DNA of 55,910 nucleotides from positions 1 through 55,910 of the IMG/VR virus record IMGVR_UViG_3300049489_000776. One strand, 5' to 3'. The notes beneath the pieces were generated by a model. That model saw only the letters and a program-made list of their open reading frames with translations, searched no databases and was not told the DNA's origin. Within the stretch, counting starts at the first letter, position 1. Every line of letters begins with the position of its first letter. Origin of the DNA: a virus. This document shows, in pieces, positions 15,533 through 23,045 of the stretch. The position numbers and the translations under genes are program-made.

Positions 15533-15716
15533 AAAATTCCTTATCTACCTTAATAACTCGAGGAGTCAAGTATCCCTTTACTTCCGAGTATTCAGATATG
15601 TCTAAGGTTAGCACAGTCTCTGTAGATTGCAAGACTATTCCTTTAACTGCAGTCTCAACGCTCGTATACGCTCCATTTTGAGAAAGTGTTACCAAAATAA
15701 GACACCAGTATATCAT
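15507..15716 (-). CDS. Small exported protein
   Basis: A 69-residue protein from the ATG at 15716, which overlaps the upstream TGA as ATGA; an ATG at 15728 gives a longer form. It begins MIYWCLILVTLSQNGAYTS, a signal-like segment, followed by a beta-rich segment (VKGIVLQSTETVLTLDI). It lies between a tiny membrane protein and the HEMGH lipoprotein, suggesting an exported cluster. Function is unknown. Confidence 0.6.
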   Translation of the reverse strand: MIYWCLILVTLSQNGAYTSVETAVKGIVLQSTETVLTLDISEYSEVKGYLTPRVIKVDKEFCVNSQNIN

Positions 15717-15823
15717 AAAATGCCCCAAAGTTTAGCGAGAGCGGCTAGGAGAATAAAAAATTCTGTTATTACAAATATTAAAATTAGGCTAACTAAAATG
15801 CGATAAAAGAGACCGTTACTCAT
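15713..15823 (-). CDS. 36-residue single-span membrane peptide
   Basis: A short ORF starting at ATG with GGA seven bases upstream. It has one long hydrophobic segment (ILVSLILIFVITEFFILLAA) and ends KLWGIL. Four-base and eight-base overlaps with its neighbours support translation within the operon. Function is unknown. Confidence 0.6.
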   Translation of the reverse strand: MSNGLFYRILVSLILIFVITEFFILLAALAKLWGIL

Positions 15824-16040
15824 TTGCATTCCAAACTATGTATCCACCGAAGCAAGAGGCAAGCCAGGTGAGGGCTTTTTTAATCTCCGCATCCGTGTTT
15901 GGTTTTGAGTTCCCGAAGGCCGTTCCAATGTCGTTTCTCCAAGCTTGAGTATCTAAATTGCGATAAAAAACTTGAGCTACAAAGTCCGGTAACTGCTTCA
16001 TTACTACGTGTCCGGTTTCTGGACGGGTTAATTTGTTCAT
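15816..16040 (-). CDS. Small hypothetical protein
   Basis: A 74-residue protein from the ATG at 16040, chosen because GGGGGA lies six bases upstream; a longer start at 16079 would overlap the previous gene by 38 bases. The sequence is helical with a Trp/Phe-rich centre (LPDFVAQVFYRNLDTQAWRN) and a small C-terminal hydrophobic stretch. No family is recognised. Confidence 0.65.
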   Translation of the reverse strand: MNKLTRPETGHVVMKQLPDFVAQVFYRNLDTQAWRNDIGTAFGNSKPNTDAEIKKALTWLASCFGGYIVWNANE

Positions 16041-16041
16041 T

Positions 16042-16284
16042 CTAATCCCCCTTAGTTTGAAATGTGTTTTCTCGTACAACTAGGCCACATGACGCACAGG
16101 TTAGCGGAGCCCTTTTGATGCGCTCAAAATCCTCACAACCTTCGGGTAACCAGCCTGTTTCATCTCTGCGTCTCCAAGTGTGCCTAATGCACGTAACTGG
16201 GTTATAATTTTCAGAGGCAATATTGGCTCCATAAAGTAGCATGGCTGAGCCTGCGAACAATAGCCATAATGCAAAAAATAACAC
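16042..16284 (-). CDS. Membrane-anchored protein with Cys-rich domain
   Basis: An 80-residue protein with an N-terminal hydrophobic segment (MLFFALWLLFAGSAMLLYG) and a soluble part containing four cysteines (TCIRH, GCEDF, TCASC) that could bind one metal ion. The next gene starts one base before its stop. A sigma70-type promoter (16330-16358) lies just upstream, so it leads a transcription unit. Function is unknown. Confidence 0.65.
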   Translation of the reverse strand: MLFFALWLLFAGSAMLLYGANIASENYNPVTCIRHTWRRRDETGWLPEGCEDFERIKRAPLTCASCGLVVRENTFQTKGD

Positions 16285-16301
16285 GGAGCCTCCTAAAAAT
16301 C

Positions 16302-16580
16302 TTAAAACGTAAAACCATAAACTAACTTAATACTATCTTGTTTTATTACAAAAGTCAAGTCTTTAGTTGCTCTTAAGTTTAGCTCGTGTTTGGCCATAAG
16401 TACATATAAAGCAGGCGTGGCTACCGATGCAGGCTTTCCCACAGTCTTGGTAACTTGTTTTGAGGCCATTTTAACCTCAGACTTAAGAGCGGGACGCGAT
16501 TCGTAGAGTGCTTTGAGGGCAGTACTGCACTCGTACCCACCCAAGCACAGACTAAGAACTAAGATTTCGAGAGTGGCCAA
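16302..16580 (-). CDS. Small exported or secreted protein
   Basis: A 92-residue protein starting at TTG with GGAG seven bases upstream. The N-terminus (MATLEILVLSLCLGGYECST) is hydrophobic and signal-like. The rest is Lys/Ala-rich then beta-like (DLTFVIKQDSIKLVYGF). Its 3' end contains the promoter for the following genes. No family is recognised. Confidence 0.58.
   Translation of the reverse strand: MATLEILVLSLCLGGYECSTALKALYESRPALKSEVKMASKQVTKTVGKPASVATPALYVLMAKHELNLRATKDLTFVIKQDSIKLVYGFTF
16330..16358 (-). promoter_or_regulatory. Sigma70-type leftward promoter
   Basis: Minus-strand TTGACT (16353-16358), 17-base spacer, TAGTAT (16330-16335), within the end of the upstream gene and ahead of 16042-16284. 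Confidence 0.65.
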
Positions 16581-16708
16581 GGGATAACTCCAATGATGAA
16601 GCCAATTGTGAACATTATTAGGATGCCTGAGACGCCTTGGGGCAAGTATGGGCCTAAAAATGCTCCAACGACGAAGGCTAAGGAACCTCTTACAATAAAT
16701 TGTATCAC
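16559..16708 (-). CDS. 49-residue two-span membrane protein
   Basis: Starts at GTG with AAAGGAG eight bases upstream. It has two hydrophobic segments (GSLAFVVGAFLG and ILIMFTIGFIIGVI) separated by a Pro/Gly turn, a helical hairpin of holin-like size. It overlaps the next gene by 22 bases. Function is unknown. Confidence 0.65.
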   Translation of the reverse strand: MIQFIVRGSLAFVVGAFLGPYLPQGVSGILIMFTIGFIIGVIPWPLSKS

Positions 16709-16723
16709 TTTAATTCTCCTTTG

Positions 16724-17329
16724 TTAATTAACTTTTTTAAACTGCAATCCAAAACCAGTGCTCTTAAAACGGTATGAGGTAGGCTCTAAACCAAAAATGT
16801 CTTTAGGGTAGACTTTCCATCCAGCTAGAAATTCTCGATTTTTAGTTCTTAAGTAGAAGCAAGAGTATAAACCTTGCCACGCAAAAAACCAGTGAGGTTC
16901 TTTGGAAAAGTACTTGCTTACCAGTTTGTGGGACTCTGGTTTATATAAGTCCATGTAATTTACAAAAGAACCGATAAAGCGAACTTTGGCCGGGTTAATT
17001 TTAAAGGACAAGATAGGCACGAACCTAAGATTAGAAACTGGGTTCCTTGAAGCGCTCCAGTATGTAATCTGCTTAAATAAAGAGCTAAACTGTTTATAAT
17101 TTCGATTTGCAATTCCATCTATTTGATTGTCCCAAAGCCACATTATGGGCCAAGTGAAGTGATATATAGGACCATCGTAGGGTTTTCCAAGATTTTCGTC
17201 TGTTTTTATATACGCTCTGCAGAGTGCTGCTATCGGTATAAAAATCCAGCCTAGGATTATAAGCACGGTAAATAGAAGGGTCATGCCTAGGATTAAGGTA
17301 ACTTGAGTTATTAGTTTTAGGTAATTCAT
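16724..17329 (-). CDS. Membrane protein of unknown function (DUF7338-like)
   Basis: A 201-residue protein from the ATG at 17329, which overlaps the upstream TGA. It has an N-terminal hydrophobic double segment (LITQVTLILGMTLLFTVLII then GWIFIPIAALC). A Trp/Tyr-rich soluble part contains YWSASRNPVSNLRF and WFFAWQGLYSCFYL. The SARNPxxNLRF pattern resembles a phage membrane-protein family I recall as DUF7338; this is a weak recollection. It ends near a small two-span protein. Confidence 0.65.
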   Translation of the reverse strand: MNYLKLITQVTLILGMTLLFTVLIILGWIFIPIAALCRAYIKTDENLGKPYDGPIYHFTWPIMWLWDNQIDGIANRNYKQFSSLFKQITYWSASRNPVSNLRFVPILSFKINPAKVRFIGSFVNYMDLYKPESHKLVSKYFSKEPHWFFAWQGLYSCFYLRTKNREFLAGWKVYPKDIFGLEPTSYRFKSTGFGLQFKKVN

Positions 17330-17775
17330 TTCATTTTCTCCAGTGCTTCGCATAAGTCGCAAGTCGATAAGTTTTCTAGTTCGTGACAGCAGTAACAATC
17401 GTGCTTCATCGCCTTGCGAGCAATCTCCAGTTTCTCTTTAAGCTGTGAATTTTCAGTTATAAACTTAACTAATGTAGCCTCACAGTTTTCGTAAGCAAAC
17501 TTAAATTTATCTCTATCTAACCTCAACGCCTCATTCTCAGCTTTGAGTTTTTCATATAGCATATCCCATTCGTCGTTATGTCTAACCATCGGGACTCGCT
17601 CCTCACGCGCCACAGGCTCATCATTCACATTATCCGTAGGAATAACAGGTGCAGTCTTCACGTTATTCGTAGGAATAATTGGCTCATTATGGACAACCTC
17701 ATGACATTTACACGACTCACCATCATCGCAGCCGATTGCCCCACATTGCTCACATTGGTAGACACCGTTACTCAT
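17326..17775 (-). CDS. Cys-rich coiled-coil protein
   Basis: A 149-residue protein with an N-terminal Cys cluster (CEQCGAIGCDDGESCKCH), a low-complexity linker repeating IIPTNNV/VIPTDNV, a coiled coil (MLYEKLKAENEALRLDRDKF) and a C-terminal CYCC...CDLC cluster. It probably binds zinc at both ends. GAGGAG lies upstream of the start. The linker repeats (about 17600-17690) are near-direct 27-base DNA repeats. Function is unknown. Confidence 0.68.
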   Translation of the reverse strand: MSNGVYQCEQCGAIGCDDGESCKCHEVVHNEPIIPTNNVKTAPVIPTDNVNDEPVAREERVPMVRHNDEWDMLYEKLKAENEALRLDRDKFKFAYENCEATLVKFITENSQLKEKLEIARKAMKHDCYCCHELENLSTCDLCEALEKMK

Positions 17776-17799
17776 TCTATCTTCTCCTCACCTGTGCGG

Positions 17800-18195
17800 T
17801 TAGTTTGCTGGCTCATAAATTAACTCTTCTATTTCTACAACCTGAATGTCTGGCGGCAGTGATGAGTCAGACGGCTCATCTAAACTAATTGGGGAAAGAA
17901 ATGGCATTTTTCTTTTAACTATTATTGGTATTTTCTTTTCTAATCTCTTCGGATATATGCAAACTAAATCATCTTGCGAACGATATGGACAAGCATATAA
18001 TTCCTTAGTGAATGTAAAACCAACGATGTAGCTTTGAAACTCACTATCAATTGGTAAGTAACATTTATTTTCTGAGTATTTTTTTAGGTCAACGTAAACA
18101 TCGGCATCTTTGAAAACTAAAAAATGCTGCCACTTGTGGTCGCTAATTATTGCATTGAAAACTTCACGTTCAATCTCTAAACCTTTAATTTTCAC
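17800..18195 (-). CDS. Hypothetical early protein
   Basis: A 131-residue protein with mixed alpha/beta sequence (HKWQHFLVFKDADVYVDLKK, SEFQSYIVGFTFTKEL) and a Pro/Asp-rich acidic C-terminus. The start overlaps the previous stop by four bases. No family is recognised. Confidence 0.65.
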   Translation of the reverse strand: MKIKGLEIEREVFNAIISDHKWQHFLVFKDADVYVDLKKYSENKCYLPIDSEFQSYIVGFTFTKELYACPYRSQDDLVCIYPKRLEKKIPIIVKRKMPFLSPISLDEPSDSSLPPDIQVVEIEELIYEPAN

Positions 18196-18482
18196 TCAAC
18201 CACCAACTTCTTTCTAATCTGCTCAATAGCGTGTCTGGCTCGCTTGCCTTTATCTATTTCTATAAGCGCAGTAACGTCTGAGTTTGCTGCAACATATTCA
18301 CCTGTGTCTGTTCGATACGCTATTAAGTAGTTTTTTTCTTTAGCGTAAAACTCAAGTTCCTCCACAGCCAAAAGCAATTCTGGTAACAAGAACTCGGCAC
18401 CTTTTTTAAACGCCTCACTATGAAAGCGCTCACTCGCCGCCTTCTCAATCCTCTGCTCAATCGCTTGTTTAAGGGAGGTCAT
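18192..18482 (-). CDS. Hypothetical helical protein
   Basis: A 96-residue helical, charged protein (MTSLKQAIEQRIEKAASERF; RARHAIEQIRKKLVVE at the end). It has GGAGG-like bases close to the start and an overlap with the downstream gene. Function is unknown. Confidence 0.62.
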   Translation of the reverse strand: MTSLKQAIEQRIEKAASERFHSEAFKKGAEFLLPELLLAVEELEFYAKEKNYLIAYRTDTGEYVAANSDVTALIEIDKGKRARHAIEQIRKKLVVE

Positions 18483-18484
18483 GG

Positions 18485-18736
18485 CTACTGACCGACAAGT
18501 GAAGCTGGCTGATAACGCATTTCAAGTCTCAAAGAGCCGATGTTAAGGCTTTGCAAACCATATTTTTGCATAAGCTGTAAAGTCGCCTCTAGTTGTTCTG
18601 GCTTAATAGTGCTTTCGTATAGTCTGTGTTCAATTTCTGCTAATCGTTTTTCAAAATACAGCCTTGTTTGTTCGTCCATTTTACACCTCATATTGTTATT
18701 GTTTTCTGTATTCGCACACGCTATCTCGTCGCTCAT
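18485..18736 (-). CDS. Hypothetical helical protein
   Basis: An 83-residue protein. The ATG at 18736 is preferred because AAAGGAG lies seven bases upstream; an in-frame ATG at 18775 overlaps the upstream gene. An acidic Asn-rich N-terminus is followed by a helical region (YFEKRLAEIEHRLYEST). No family is recognised. Confidence 0.62.
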   Translation of the reverse strand: MSDEIACANTENNNNMRCKMDEQTRLYFEKRLAEIEHRLYESTIKPEQLEATLQLMQKYGLQSLNIGSLRLEMRYQPASLVGQ

Positions 18737-18761
18737 ATAGTCTCCTTTGTTTCTAAAAGTC

Positions 18762-19031
18762 TTATGGCTCCGCACTCTCTTTTATAGGAACAGGCACTTT
18801 TTCAATAACATCTGCAAACTCTCGCAATTCTTTGGCAGCTTTTTTTAATTTAGATAATAGGCTTTTATGGGTATAGAGGTGTTGATACATACCATGAATG
18901 TTTATTTCGTCGCCCTCTCTTGGTTCCTTGTTATCTGAATCATGGGTAGAATAATAGCCAAGCAGATTAGCCATTTCATTCTTTGTCATTTGAACTACAT
19001 AATGATTTTGACCTTTTGCCATAATTTTCAT
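18762..19031 (-). CDS. Hypothetical protein
   Basis: An 89-residue protein beginning MKIMAKGQNHYVVQMTKNEM, with AAAGGAG eight bases upstream. The C-terminal half is a Lys-rich helix (SLLSKLKKAAKELREFADVI). The N-terminal half may form a small sheet. Function is unknown. Confidence 0.62.
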   Translation of the reverse strand: MKIMAKGQNHYVVQMTKNEMANLLGYYSTHDSDNKEPREGDEINIHGMYQHLYTHKSLLSKLKKAAKELREFADVIEKVPVPIKESAEP

Positions 19032-19032
19032 C

Positions 19033-19266
19033 TTATTTCTCCTTTGTTTCTAAAAGTTTTCTTGCCTCGTCTAAATTCTCACAAGCGCGGCAAACATAAA
19101 TACCTGTATGATAATGTGCCACACATTCTTTTTGTAACGCACCCTCAAGCACATCAATAACAGCCACACAATTTGATAAGGCTTGGCGGAGTTCTTCTAT
19201 AAATAATAAATGGTCTGGGCAATGGTCAACATCAAGCAAGAGCAACTTTTTATACTTATCGGTCAC
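19033..19266 (-). CDS. Small Cys/His-containing protein
   Basis: A 77-residue protein starting at GTG. It carries scattered Cys/His (DHCPDH, ECVAHYHTG, CRACEN) that could bind one zinc ion, in a mainly helical background. It is separated by one base from the downstream start. No family is recognised. Confidence 0.6.
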   Translation of the reverse strand: MTDKYKKLLLLDVDHCPDHLLFIEELRQALSNCVAVIDVLEGALQKECVAHYHTGIYVCRACENLDEARKLLETKEK

Positions 19267-19272
19267 GTAAAC

Positions 19273-19554
19273 CTACCTTGGTAACCCAGAAACATATCTG
19301 GGGCTTGTAAGTAAATCATAATCTATATGATGCCAAAAGTCAAGGCTAGAATCGTGTATTTTTACTGTTTGCGCTTTTAAGTCTATTTTCCAAGGTCGTC
19401 CAGTATATCCTAGATTCCAATAGTGAAGCGTTACATCCCAAATGCCTTTAGAGCTCGGCTCCACACTAAGCACCTCAATGCACACGTCTTTCTGGTACTC
19501 GTGCATATAGAATTCACCAATTTGCAATTTGTAATTTGTAATATTTTGGTTCAT
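19273..19554 (-). CDS. Hypothetical beta-rich protein
   Basis: A 93-residue protein with a beta-rich pattern (KLQIGEFYMHEYQKDVCIEV, GIWDVTLHYWNLGY). Its ATG overlaps the subtilase stop as ATGA. It could be a partner of the protease, but that is only position. No family is recognised. Confidence 0.62.
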   Translation of the reverse strand: MNQNITNYKLQIGEFYMHEYQKDVCIEVLSVEPSSKGIWDVTLHYWNLGYTGRPWKIDLKAQTVKIHDSSLDFWHHIDYDLLTSPRYVSGLPR

Positions 19555-20243
19555 TTTTGGTTTCCTTCTTTAATTAACTTTAAAGCCTGCCTAATTACTA
19601 GCCCGCTAAAAATAGCAGCGCTTTGACTTGACCCAGTTAGGGTAACTCCGCCGCCGTCTTTATCTGTCCCATCTATTACTATGTCTACAAAGCGTCCATA
19701 ATTAGATTTTGAACTCTTAAGATTGCCTATCATGTATATTCTGGGGTCAGCGCATGCTGGGTATATAATGCACCCTTCTTTATTAAGGTCTAGGGACTTA
19801 TTACCGGCAGCGGCCACAATTACGATTTTCTTATCCAATATGGCTTTTATTAAACGGCGCTCTTCTGAAGTTCCGGTGTCTATCCCTGCAGAGCTAATGT
19901 TTATAAGTGCCGGTCTATTCTTTTCTAAGTAGCTTAATGCCCCAAGATACGCTTCATAATCAAATTCAGGTTTTCCGTTTTTGCTACTAAAAACCTTAAG
20001 TACTTTAATGCAGTAATCTCCAGACCCTGCATTTTGCATTATTAAACTTACTACATTAGAGCCATGTAGCAGTGGGGCAATGTCTGAAGTACTTCCAGAT
20101 TTAGTAAAGTCTAGCAGTCCAAACTTGCACAGCGGAGCGTTTACTTTAGCTTGATTAAGACCTGTGTCAATAACTGCAACTTCAATCGTGGCTTTTGCGG
20201 AAAAGCTAAAAACGGTTAAAAGTAAACTTATAAAGTATTTCAT
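19551..20243 (-). CDS. Secreted subtilisin-like serine protease (S8)
   Basis: A 230-residue protein with a Sec signal peptide (YFISLLLTVFSFSAKA) and a compact subtilase catalytic triad: Asp26 in AVIDTG, His60 in HGSNVV and Ser206 in LTGSSQSAA, with the oxyanion Asn148 in AAAGN. It has no recognisable pro-domain, so it may be active on folding or be chaperoned. It should work outside the cytoplasm. A secreted subtilase is unusual in a phage early operon. The target could be a host envelope protein. The start overlaps the upstream gene by four bases. Confidence 0.9.
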   Translation of the reverse strand: MKYFISLLLTVFSFSAKATIEVAVIDTGLNQAKVNAPLCKFGLLDFTKSGSTSDIAPLLHGSNVVSLIMQNAGSGDYCIKVLKVFSSKNGKPEFDYEAYLGALSYLEKNRPALINISSAGIDTGTSEERRLIKAILDKKIVIVAAAGNKSLDLNKEGCIIYPACADPRIYMIGNLKSSKSNYGRFVDIVIDGTDKDGGGVTLTGSSQSAAIFSGLVIRQALKLIKEGNQK

Positions 20244-20455
20244 TTAGACATCCTAACACGATTTAACTTTTCTTGCAAGTCTTGCATTGCTTTATTTTCA
20301 AACAGAGAGTGCATGGCTCTAATCGCGTCTCCTTTAGATTCACAAATAGTTTCCCACCACACGGCTCCAGTGTTCGTGTCAGTAACTTTTAGGCCAAAGA
20401 GGCCGTCAGCCCCTTCTTCAATATCTATTACTATGTTACTATAACAGTGGCTCAT
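20240..20455 (-). CDS. Small hypothetical protein upstream of the subtilase
   Basis: A 71-residue protein from the ATG at 20455 with AAAGGAG seven bases upstream; a longer frame from 20506 would overlap the upstream gene. The sequence has a beta-rich first half (IVIDIEEGADGLFGLKVTDT, TGAVWWETI) and a helical end. It overlaps the subtilase start by four bases and could be a chaperone or inhibitor, by position only. Confidence 0.62.
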   Translation of the reverse strand: MSHCYSNIVIDIEEGADGLFGLKVTDTNTGAVWWETICESKGDAIRAMHSLFENKAMQDLQEKLNRVRMSK

Positions 20456-20456
20456 C

Positions 20457-20735
20457 CTACGCTCCTTTAAATAATTTTTGAGTCCCGTTATCTGAAACAG
20501 TGGCATAGACCTTGCCCCACAACTTAGGATTACCCATGCGGACAGCGTATTCTAAAGCCGCGTCTTGGTTCATAAGTAAGCACGCTGCTAATTTTTGGAG
20601 AGCTTCTAAGGAATCCATAGACTCTTCTTTAATACAGTTCTCAAGATTTTTTAAAACTTTAAGGCGAGTTTCGGTTAAAGTTTCTTTCAACTGGTCTAAT
20701 TGTGATGGCTTAGTATGTTTCATGTTTATTCCCAT
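20457..20735 (-). CDS. Hypothetical helical protein
   Basis: A 92-residue helical protein. The start may be the ATG at 20735 or at 20723 (MKHTKPSQLDQL). It contains LEALQKLAACLLMNQDAALE. It overlaps the preceding lipoprotein gene by up to 26 bases. Function is unknown. Confidence 0.6.
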   Translation of the reverse strand: MGINMKHTKPSQLDQLKETLTETRLKVLKNLENCIKEESMDSLEALQKLAACLLMNQDAALEYAVRMGNPKLWGKVYATVSDNGTQKLFKGA

Positions 20736-21129
20736 GTTTGCATTTTTTAGTGTGTTTGTGTTTTTTCTTTTTCTTCCCGTTGCTAGTATTAGTCTCCTGG
20801 TTTATATTGACATTATTGTTCGTAGTCATATCTTGGTCAATTTGCACGTTCGTGTTTGTGTTATTATTTGAGATATTATTAGTACTTGTAGCGGTACATG
20901 TTACAGGAGCACTTACAACCACAGTTACAGGTTGGCTTGAAACTTGAGCTGGAAAAGTAAAATTAGTCCCGTCTGGGCACGTTACTTGAGCAGTTCCATC
21001 TACGCTTTCCGTGACTGTACAATTTTGAACCACGACTTCCGGTTCTGGTTTTTTAGCAAAGTCAATATCAGCACAGCCCACAGTTCCTAGTATTGCTAAT
21101 AACGTTATCAATTTTATTAAACATTTCAT
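20710..21129 (-). CDS. Lipoprotein with Asn/Thr-rich linker and Lys/His-rich tail
   Basis: A 139-residue protein with signal peptide and a plausible lipobox (LLAILGTVGC, Cys19). A short Cys-containing domain (CTVTESVDGTAQVTCPDG) follows, then a long low-complexity Asn/Thr stretch (about residues 82-115), and a basic His-rich tail with a KKKKKHKHTKKCKHG cluster. The linker and charged end suggest a tethered surface protein binding metal, nucleic acid or polyanions. A role in superinfection exclusion is possible but unproven. Confidence 0.7.
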   Translation of the reverse strand: MKCLIKLITLLAILGTVGCADIDFAKKPEPEVVVQNCTVTESVDGTAQVTCPDGTNFTFPAQVSSQPVTVVVSAPVTCTATSTNNISNNNTNTNVQIDQDMTTNNNVNINQETNTSNGKKKKKHKHTKKCKHGNKHETY

Positions 21130-21335
21130 TTTAAATCTCCTTCTTTGGTTTCTAGTTTGGCGGTTTCTAGTTCTATAGCTCTGATTTGGGCGACCACGGA
21201 CGCTTTTAGGATGTAAGGACCCTTTTCAGCATCTGGGTACTTTACATAAAAGCCCGATTCTAGGCCTTTTGCGCGTCTTAAATCTTGCATGTTTAACTCT
21301 CGGTTTACTATTCTTGCAGGCATGTAGCGACTCAT
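21126..21335 (-). CDS. Small hypothetical protein
   Basis: A 69-residue protein (MSRYMPARIVNRELNMQDLR) containing a GFYVKYPDAEKGPYILKA segment and a helical acidic tail. It is coupled by four-base overlaps to both neighbours. No family is recognised. Confidence 0.62.
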   Translation of the reverse strand: MSRYMPARIVNRELNMQDLRRAKGLESGFYVKYPDAEKGPYILKASVVAQIRAIELETAKLETKEGDLK

Positions 21336-22291
21336 TTTTTGGCTCCTTTGTTTGTTTTAGCTTCATATTGTTTTAAAGATTTTATAAAGCGGCCATAGGC
21401 ATTTATTTGAGCAGGGGTGTACTTTTCTTTTGTGCCTATTTTTCGAAAATTTTGTAGCCAGTATTTAAGAGTGCCTGTGTGACAACCTATTCTGAGGTGA
21501 CCTGCAAAGTAGCAGGCTAGATGCTTTTCAAATTGAAATTCTAGTTTTAGGCTACTTTTAATTTCTACTTTTTGCTCACTTTCCATTATATAGGCTCCGC
21601 TTAAATCGGCTCCGCTTAAATCGGCTCTGCTTAAATAGGCTCCGCTTAAATCGGCTTCGCTTAAATTGGCTCTGCTTAAATCGGCTTCGCTTAAATCGGC
21701 TCCGCTTAAATCGGCTCCGCTTAAATCGGCTCCGCTTAAATTGGCTCTGCTTAAATCGGCTCCGCTTAAATCGGCTCCGCTTAAATTGGCTTCGCCTAAA
21801 TTGGCTCTGCTTAAATAGGCTCCGCTTAAATCGGCTCCGCTTAAATTGGCTCTGCTTAAATAGGCTCTGCTTAAATCGGCTTCGCTTAAATCGGCTCCGC
21901 TTAAATCGGCTCCGCTTAAATCGGCTTCGCTTAAATCGGCTCCGCTTAAATCGGCTCCGCTTAAATTGGCTTCGCCTAAATTGGCTCTGCTTAAATTGGC
22001 TTCGCCTAAATTGGCTCTGCTTAAATAGGCTCCGCTTAAATCGGCTCCGCTTAAATTGGCTTCGCCTAAATTGGCTTCGCCTAAATTGGCTCTGCTTAAA
22101 TTGGCTCTGCTTAAATAGGCTCCGCTTAAATCGGCTTCGCTTAAATCGGCTCCGCTTAAATCGGCTCCGCTTAAATTGGCTTCGCCTAAATTGGCTCTGC
22201 TTAAATAGGCTCTGCTTAAATAGGCACGCACTCCAGTTTGTTCATTGTTTAACCAGAGTTGGTGTCGTTTTAAAACTTCTTGTAAGTTCAC
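21332..22291 (-). CDS. Large pentapeptide-repeat protein
   Basis: A 319-residue protein. The N-terminus (LQEVLKRHQLWLNNEQTG) is a common lead-in for phage pentapeptide proteins. About 42 consecutive A(D/N)LSx repeats follow, forming a long right-handed quadrilateral beta-helix. The last 85 residues are non-repetitive and helical (HLACYFAGHLRIG, YWLQNFRKIGTKEKYTPAQI). Pentapeptide proteins can mimic DNA and act on gyrase, or serve as scaffolds; here neither is proven. It has its own promoter (22324-22352). Confidence 0.9.
   Translation of the reverse strand: MNLQEVLKRHQLWLNNEQTGVRAYLSRAYLSRANLGEANLSGADLSGADLSEADLSGAYLSRANLSRANLGEANLGEANLSGADLSGAYLSRANLGEANLSRANLGEANLSGADLSGADLSEADLSGADLSGADLSEADLSRAYLSRANLSGADLSGAYLSRANLGEANLSGADLSGADLSRANLSGADLSGADLSGADLSEADLSRANLSEADLSGAYLSRADLSGADLSGAYIMESEQKVEIKSSLKLEFQFEKHLACYFAGHLRIGCHTGTLKYWLQNFRKIGTKEKYTPAQINAYGRFIKSLKQYEAKTNKGAKK
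21596..22228 (-). repeat. 15-base tandem repeat encoding pentapeptides
   Basis: About 42 tandem 15-base units of the form TTAAATCGGCTCCGC (plus-strand sense) with a few alternating variants. Blocks of four to six variant units recur in the same order, which indicates recent expansion by unequal crossing or slippage. Confidence 0.95.
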
Positions 22292-22323
22292 TTTTGGTCT
22301 CCTTTATCATCTAACTTTCTTAA

Positions 22324-22352
22324 ATCATATTAGCTTATCGGTTTCAAGTCAA
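22324..22352 (-). promoter_or_regulatory. Sigma70-type promoter for the pentapeptide gene
   Basis: Minus-strand TTGACT (22347-22352), 17-base spacer, TATGAT (22324-22329). The spacer contains ACCGATAAG, a word seen upstream of several leftward genes. Confidence 0.75.
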
Positions 22353-22417
22353 GATACTTTAGCACTATTTAAAAAAAAATTAACGTTTCATTCATTTAGA
22401 ATCTTAAGTGCTTGATT

Positions 22418-22633
22418 TTATTCAGCTTTCTTGGGAACGGAGTTTCCCACTTTAGTGATATAACTAAACTCAGGATAGAGCTCAGCATCCAGGTCAATCA
22501 AGACTTGGGCATCTTGTAACGCGCCTGTAGCCAGCTTTTTAAACTCGCCTTCAGCAATTGCTCTTCGGTTCTTAATAGATGCTATGAATTGAGTTGCGGT
22601 TTGTATTCTTTGGGCTCTTTTATCTTGGCTCAC
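22418..22633 (-). CDS. Small hypothetical helical protein
   Basis: A 71-residue protein (MSQDKRAQRIQTATQFIASI) of charged helical type followed by a short LDAELYPEFSYITKVGN region. It overlaps the next upstream gene by four bases and is followed by the promoter region of the pentapeptide gene. No family is recognised. Confidence 0.62.
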   Translation of the reverse strand: MSQDKRAQRIQTATQFIASIKNRRAIAEGEFKKLATGALQDAQVLIDLDAELYPEFSYITKVGNSVPKKAE

Positions 22634-22827
22634 TTTTGTTCTCCTTCATTAGTTTTTTCATTTTTTTCTAAAATTTGAATTTGGTCTAGTGCGTCTTGGG
22701 CAAATAGTCCTTCAGTACTTAAGCAGCCTCCGGGTCTAGTACTATTATTAGCCGTTCTTAGGATATTTAATAGGGCTAACTTTGCCACATAAAACTTGTC
22801 GTTAAAATTTGCGTTGTTACTTTTCAT
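22630..22827 (-). CDS. Small hypothetical protein
   Basis: A 65-residue helical protein (FYVAKLALLNILRTANNS) with a charged Glu/Lys C-terminus. It is coupled by four-base overlaps on both sides. Function is unknown. Confidence 0.6.
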   Translation of the reverse strand: MKSNNANFNDKFYVAKLALLNILRTANNSTRPGGCLSTEGLFAQDALDQIQILEKNEKTNEGEQK

Positions 22828-23045
22828 TTTTGGTCTCCTGTTTTTAGGACTAATTTGTATTCCGACTCTTCTTCAGACACTCTAAGATAGTTGGCCAACA
22901 TTAATTGATGAGCTTCTTCTATGGCCTCTTGTCTTAAATCATCTTCATCGTATAAGTGGTCTTTGTATCTTTCTAGTAGCATAAGGTACATCTTTACTGC
23001 TATTTCTAACCTCTTGTCTTGCTCTTTTTCAGTTTTCATGAACAT
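22824..23045 (-). CDS. Small hypothetical protein after the helicase
   Basis: A 73-residue charged helical protein (LEIAVKMYLMLLERYKDHLY). GGAGG lies about eight bases before the ATG, which is inside the end of the helicase gene. No family is recognised. Confidence 0.6.
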   Translation of the reverse strand: MFMKTEKEQDKRLEIAVKMYLMLLERYKDHLYDEDDLRQEAIEEAHQLMLANYLRVSEEESEYKLVLKTGDQK

